From NCBI GenBank assembly GCA_023458875.1, contig JAEWXO010000035.1, positions 38,289-102,288 of the forward strand: a DNA stretch of 64,000 bases, read 5' to 3'. Positions 62,598 to 64,000 of the stretch are shown one piece after another (within the stretch, counting starts at the first letter, position 1; the number at the start of each line of letters is the position of its first letter). The DNA comes from Bacillota bacterium. Lineage in GTDB: Bacteria > Bacillota > Clostridia > Oscillospirales > Ruminococcaceae. Below the pieces are notes generated by a model. It saw only the letters and a list, made by a program, of their open reading frames with translations, was not told the origin of the DNA and did no database searches. The position numbers were made by a program, and so were the translations under genes.

Positions 62598-63874
62598 TCA
62601 GTCAATATTTCTTATCGATTCTGCTATTCCTTCCTTTTCAATATTTCTTACAGGGAAGGCCGAGACGGTTATCCCGAACAAAAACAATACAATTGATGAT
62701 ATTAACAAATCCGGTAAAACAGATGCATATGACCTGAGCAGGTCGATTAACTTGGATGTCTGTATGCTACCGTTATCAATTAAATTTACAAATGAAACTG
62801 TGGAAATAATAAGCAGTATTACAATAATCGTTGCTGAAACGGTTGAAATCAATACATACTGAAAACATTCAATACAAACCATTTTCCTGAGCTGAAAATT
62901 TGTCATGCCAAGGGATTTCAGAATAGAGAATTCTCCGCGCCTGTTAATAATTCCTGTAGAAATTACATTTGCAATATTAATCAGTGCAATTAAGGAAATA
63001 AGAACAACAAGCGAAGTTCCTAAAATACGCACTGCTGCAACCGTCTTTAAAGCAGTCATACTTTGAATATAATAATCACCATCAATAAACATTCCTTCTA
63101 AATTATCATCTATATACTTACATGCTGATGAATAATCTGCGTTTTCATTAAGTAAAGAAGAAATAAATGTATTGTTTGAATAATCAATAAATGTTTTTTC
63201 ATATTGATCTGCCGTTGCAATCAGCGTGATACAGCCAATATATTGATACCAGGATGGCGGAGCATCGTATTTATCCGAAACGGCTGATATTTTAAGTGAT
63301 TTTTTTTCTATTGCTGATTTTATCTTAGATGTCTTGTCTTCTTTGTTGTTAATGATTTCATCTATTTTTAAAACATTTGTGAATTCTGCCTCTATATTCT
63401 CACCTTCAGAAATATTCAGCTTTTCATTAATATATTCGTCACCATTGTTTGCTTGATTAAGTAAAATAAAACCATCTTCTTTTCTAAGCTCAGAATATTC
63501 TATCGGCTGATCATGATTCCAGTAATCGTCATATTGTTTTTTGTCCAGAAAACTTATGATAAGCCAAGTATCACCTTCAGCTTTGTAGCTGGTTTTTAAA
63601 TATGATTTGTATTCATCATTGAGATATGACGGGTCAATATTTCCCAATATGTTTATATGAATTTTATTACTCTTAAAAAATCCACTTTCATCAAGAGAAT
63701 TTTTGCATTGCTGTAGCTCAGATATATTTAAACCATTGTGTCCTATAGTCGAAACTGCGAGATTAAATTCATTGGGGGGTAATAGTTTATCAGCATATTC
63801 TTCATATAGACTGAGTACGTACCCGAATGAAGAAAAGAGAGAAAGTGAAATTGTTGCTGCCAGTACAGTTATAA
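62598..63874 (-). pseudogene. FtsX-type ABC transporter permease, 5' end cut by an insertion sequence
   Basis: The minus-strand frame is open well beyond the TTG at 63647: translated upstream it reads LITVLAATISLSLFSSFGYV, the N-terminal membrane helix of a MacB/FtsX-type permease, then stops making sense at about 63875, where insertion-sequence-like DNA begins. The rest has a large extracytoplasmic loop, then three more helices near the C-terminus (VAAVRILGTSLVVLISLIAL; CFQYVLISTVSATIIVILLI; LPDLLISSIVLFLFGI) and GEFSILKSLGMTNFQLRKMV, a hallmark FtsX block. Relatives export peptides or lipoproteins with an ATPase partner. This copy has lost its first residues and start. Confidence 0.75.
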
Positions 63875-64000
63875 GAGAGTGTATAATAAAGTGTGTAAGT
63901 TATTAGTTAAAAATACTTGTGCACTTTATTTTTTTAAGAAAGTGCGCTATAATAAAAGGAAAGGAATCGAAAGGAAATGAATAACGCACTTATGGCATCA
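63875..64000 (+). mobile_element. end of an insertion sequence, probably IS256 family (partial)
   Basis: From about 63875 the sequence reads GAGAGTGTATAATAAAGTGT, like the terminal repeats of Mutator/IS256-type elements, and the permease frame ends here. A GCACTTT/AAAGTGC dyad and a TATAAT follow. An ATG at 63977 behind GAAAGGAAA starts a frame (M-N-N-A-L-M-A-S) that leaves the window and may be the transposase. The family is inferred from the terminus only. Confidence 0.55.

Overview
The window looks like chromosomal DNA of a low-G+C Gram-positive of the Ruminococcus / Oscillospiraceae type. The support is a Clostridia-style gene set (valS-folC, rplM-rpsI with an L13-type leader, T-box control of amino-acid synthesis, sigma-A promoters with 17-bp spacers) and two secreted enzymes carrying dockerin modules, as in cellulosome-forming ruminococci. 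The species call is inference. No rRNA or tRNA gene was seen.

Layout. 1-5.4 kb is housekeeping: the end of a DUF1015 gene, valS, folC, rplM, rpsI. From about 5.5 to 34.9 kb lies a defence island. It holds a complete IS3-family element, a small membrane-protein gene, an IS5-family element, a nuclease-helicase gene (DUF2075 type), a type I Zorya operon (zorA-B-C-D), a type V-A CRISPR-Cas locus (cas12a-cas4-cas1-cas2) with 40 full repeats and 40 spacers, wreckage of an MNT/HEPN toxin-antitoxin pair, and a type I Wadjet operon (jetA-B-C-D). From 34.9 to 37.8 kb are small accessory genes (GNAT acetyltransferase, cupin, DUF3788, zinc-ribbon membrane protein) and decayed fragments.

37.8-41.7 kb carries two divergent dockerin enzymes (a GH16 glucanase and a CBM-dockerin-SGNH esterase). 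41.9-44.2 kb has two divergent paralogues resembling U32 peptidases. 44.3-45.7 kb has a Cys-rich protein and a coiled-coil protein with an Asn-rich tail. 45.8-48.4 kb has a Crp/Fnr regulator divergent from hcp. 48.5-60.2 kb is a branched-chain amino-acid operon, ilvA-ridA-leuA-leuC-leuD-leuB-ilvB-ilvN-ilvC-ilvD. Its leader has two T-box decoding domains, with candidate Leu CTC and Ile ATC specifiers, feeding one antiterminator/terminator. 60.2-62.6 kb has a secreted protein, an ECF sigma factor with a membrane partner, and a DUF3789 microprotein. The window ends in an FtsX-type permease gene cut by what looks like the end of another insertion sequence, probably IS256 family.

How the genes work together. 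The island offers layered immunity: Zorya is a membrane motor system against phage, Cas12a cuts DNA guided by 40 memories, and Wadjet cleaves plasmid-size circular DNA. The ilv-leu operon contains the enzymes from threonine and pyruvate towards isoleucine, valine and leucine apart from the final transaminase, with RidA beside IlvA to clear its reactive product. The most unusual signals are the two-codon T-box leader, the junction between the truncated last CRISPR repeat and the MNT/HEPN remnant, two overlapping neighbouring spacers, a long folded segment inside the IS3 element, and a long-hairpin leader at 37.2 kb.
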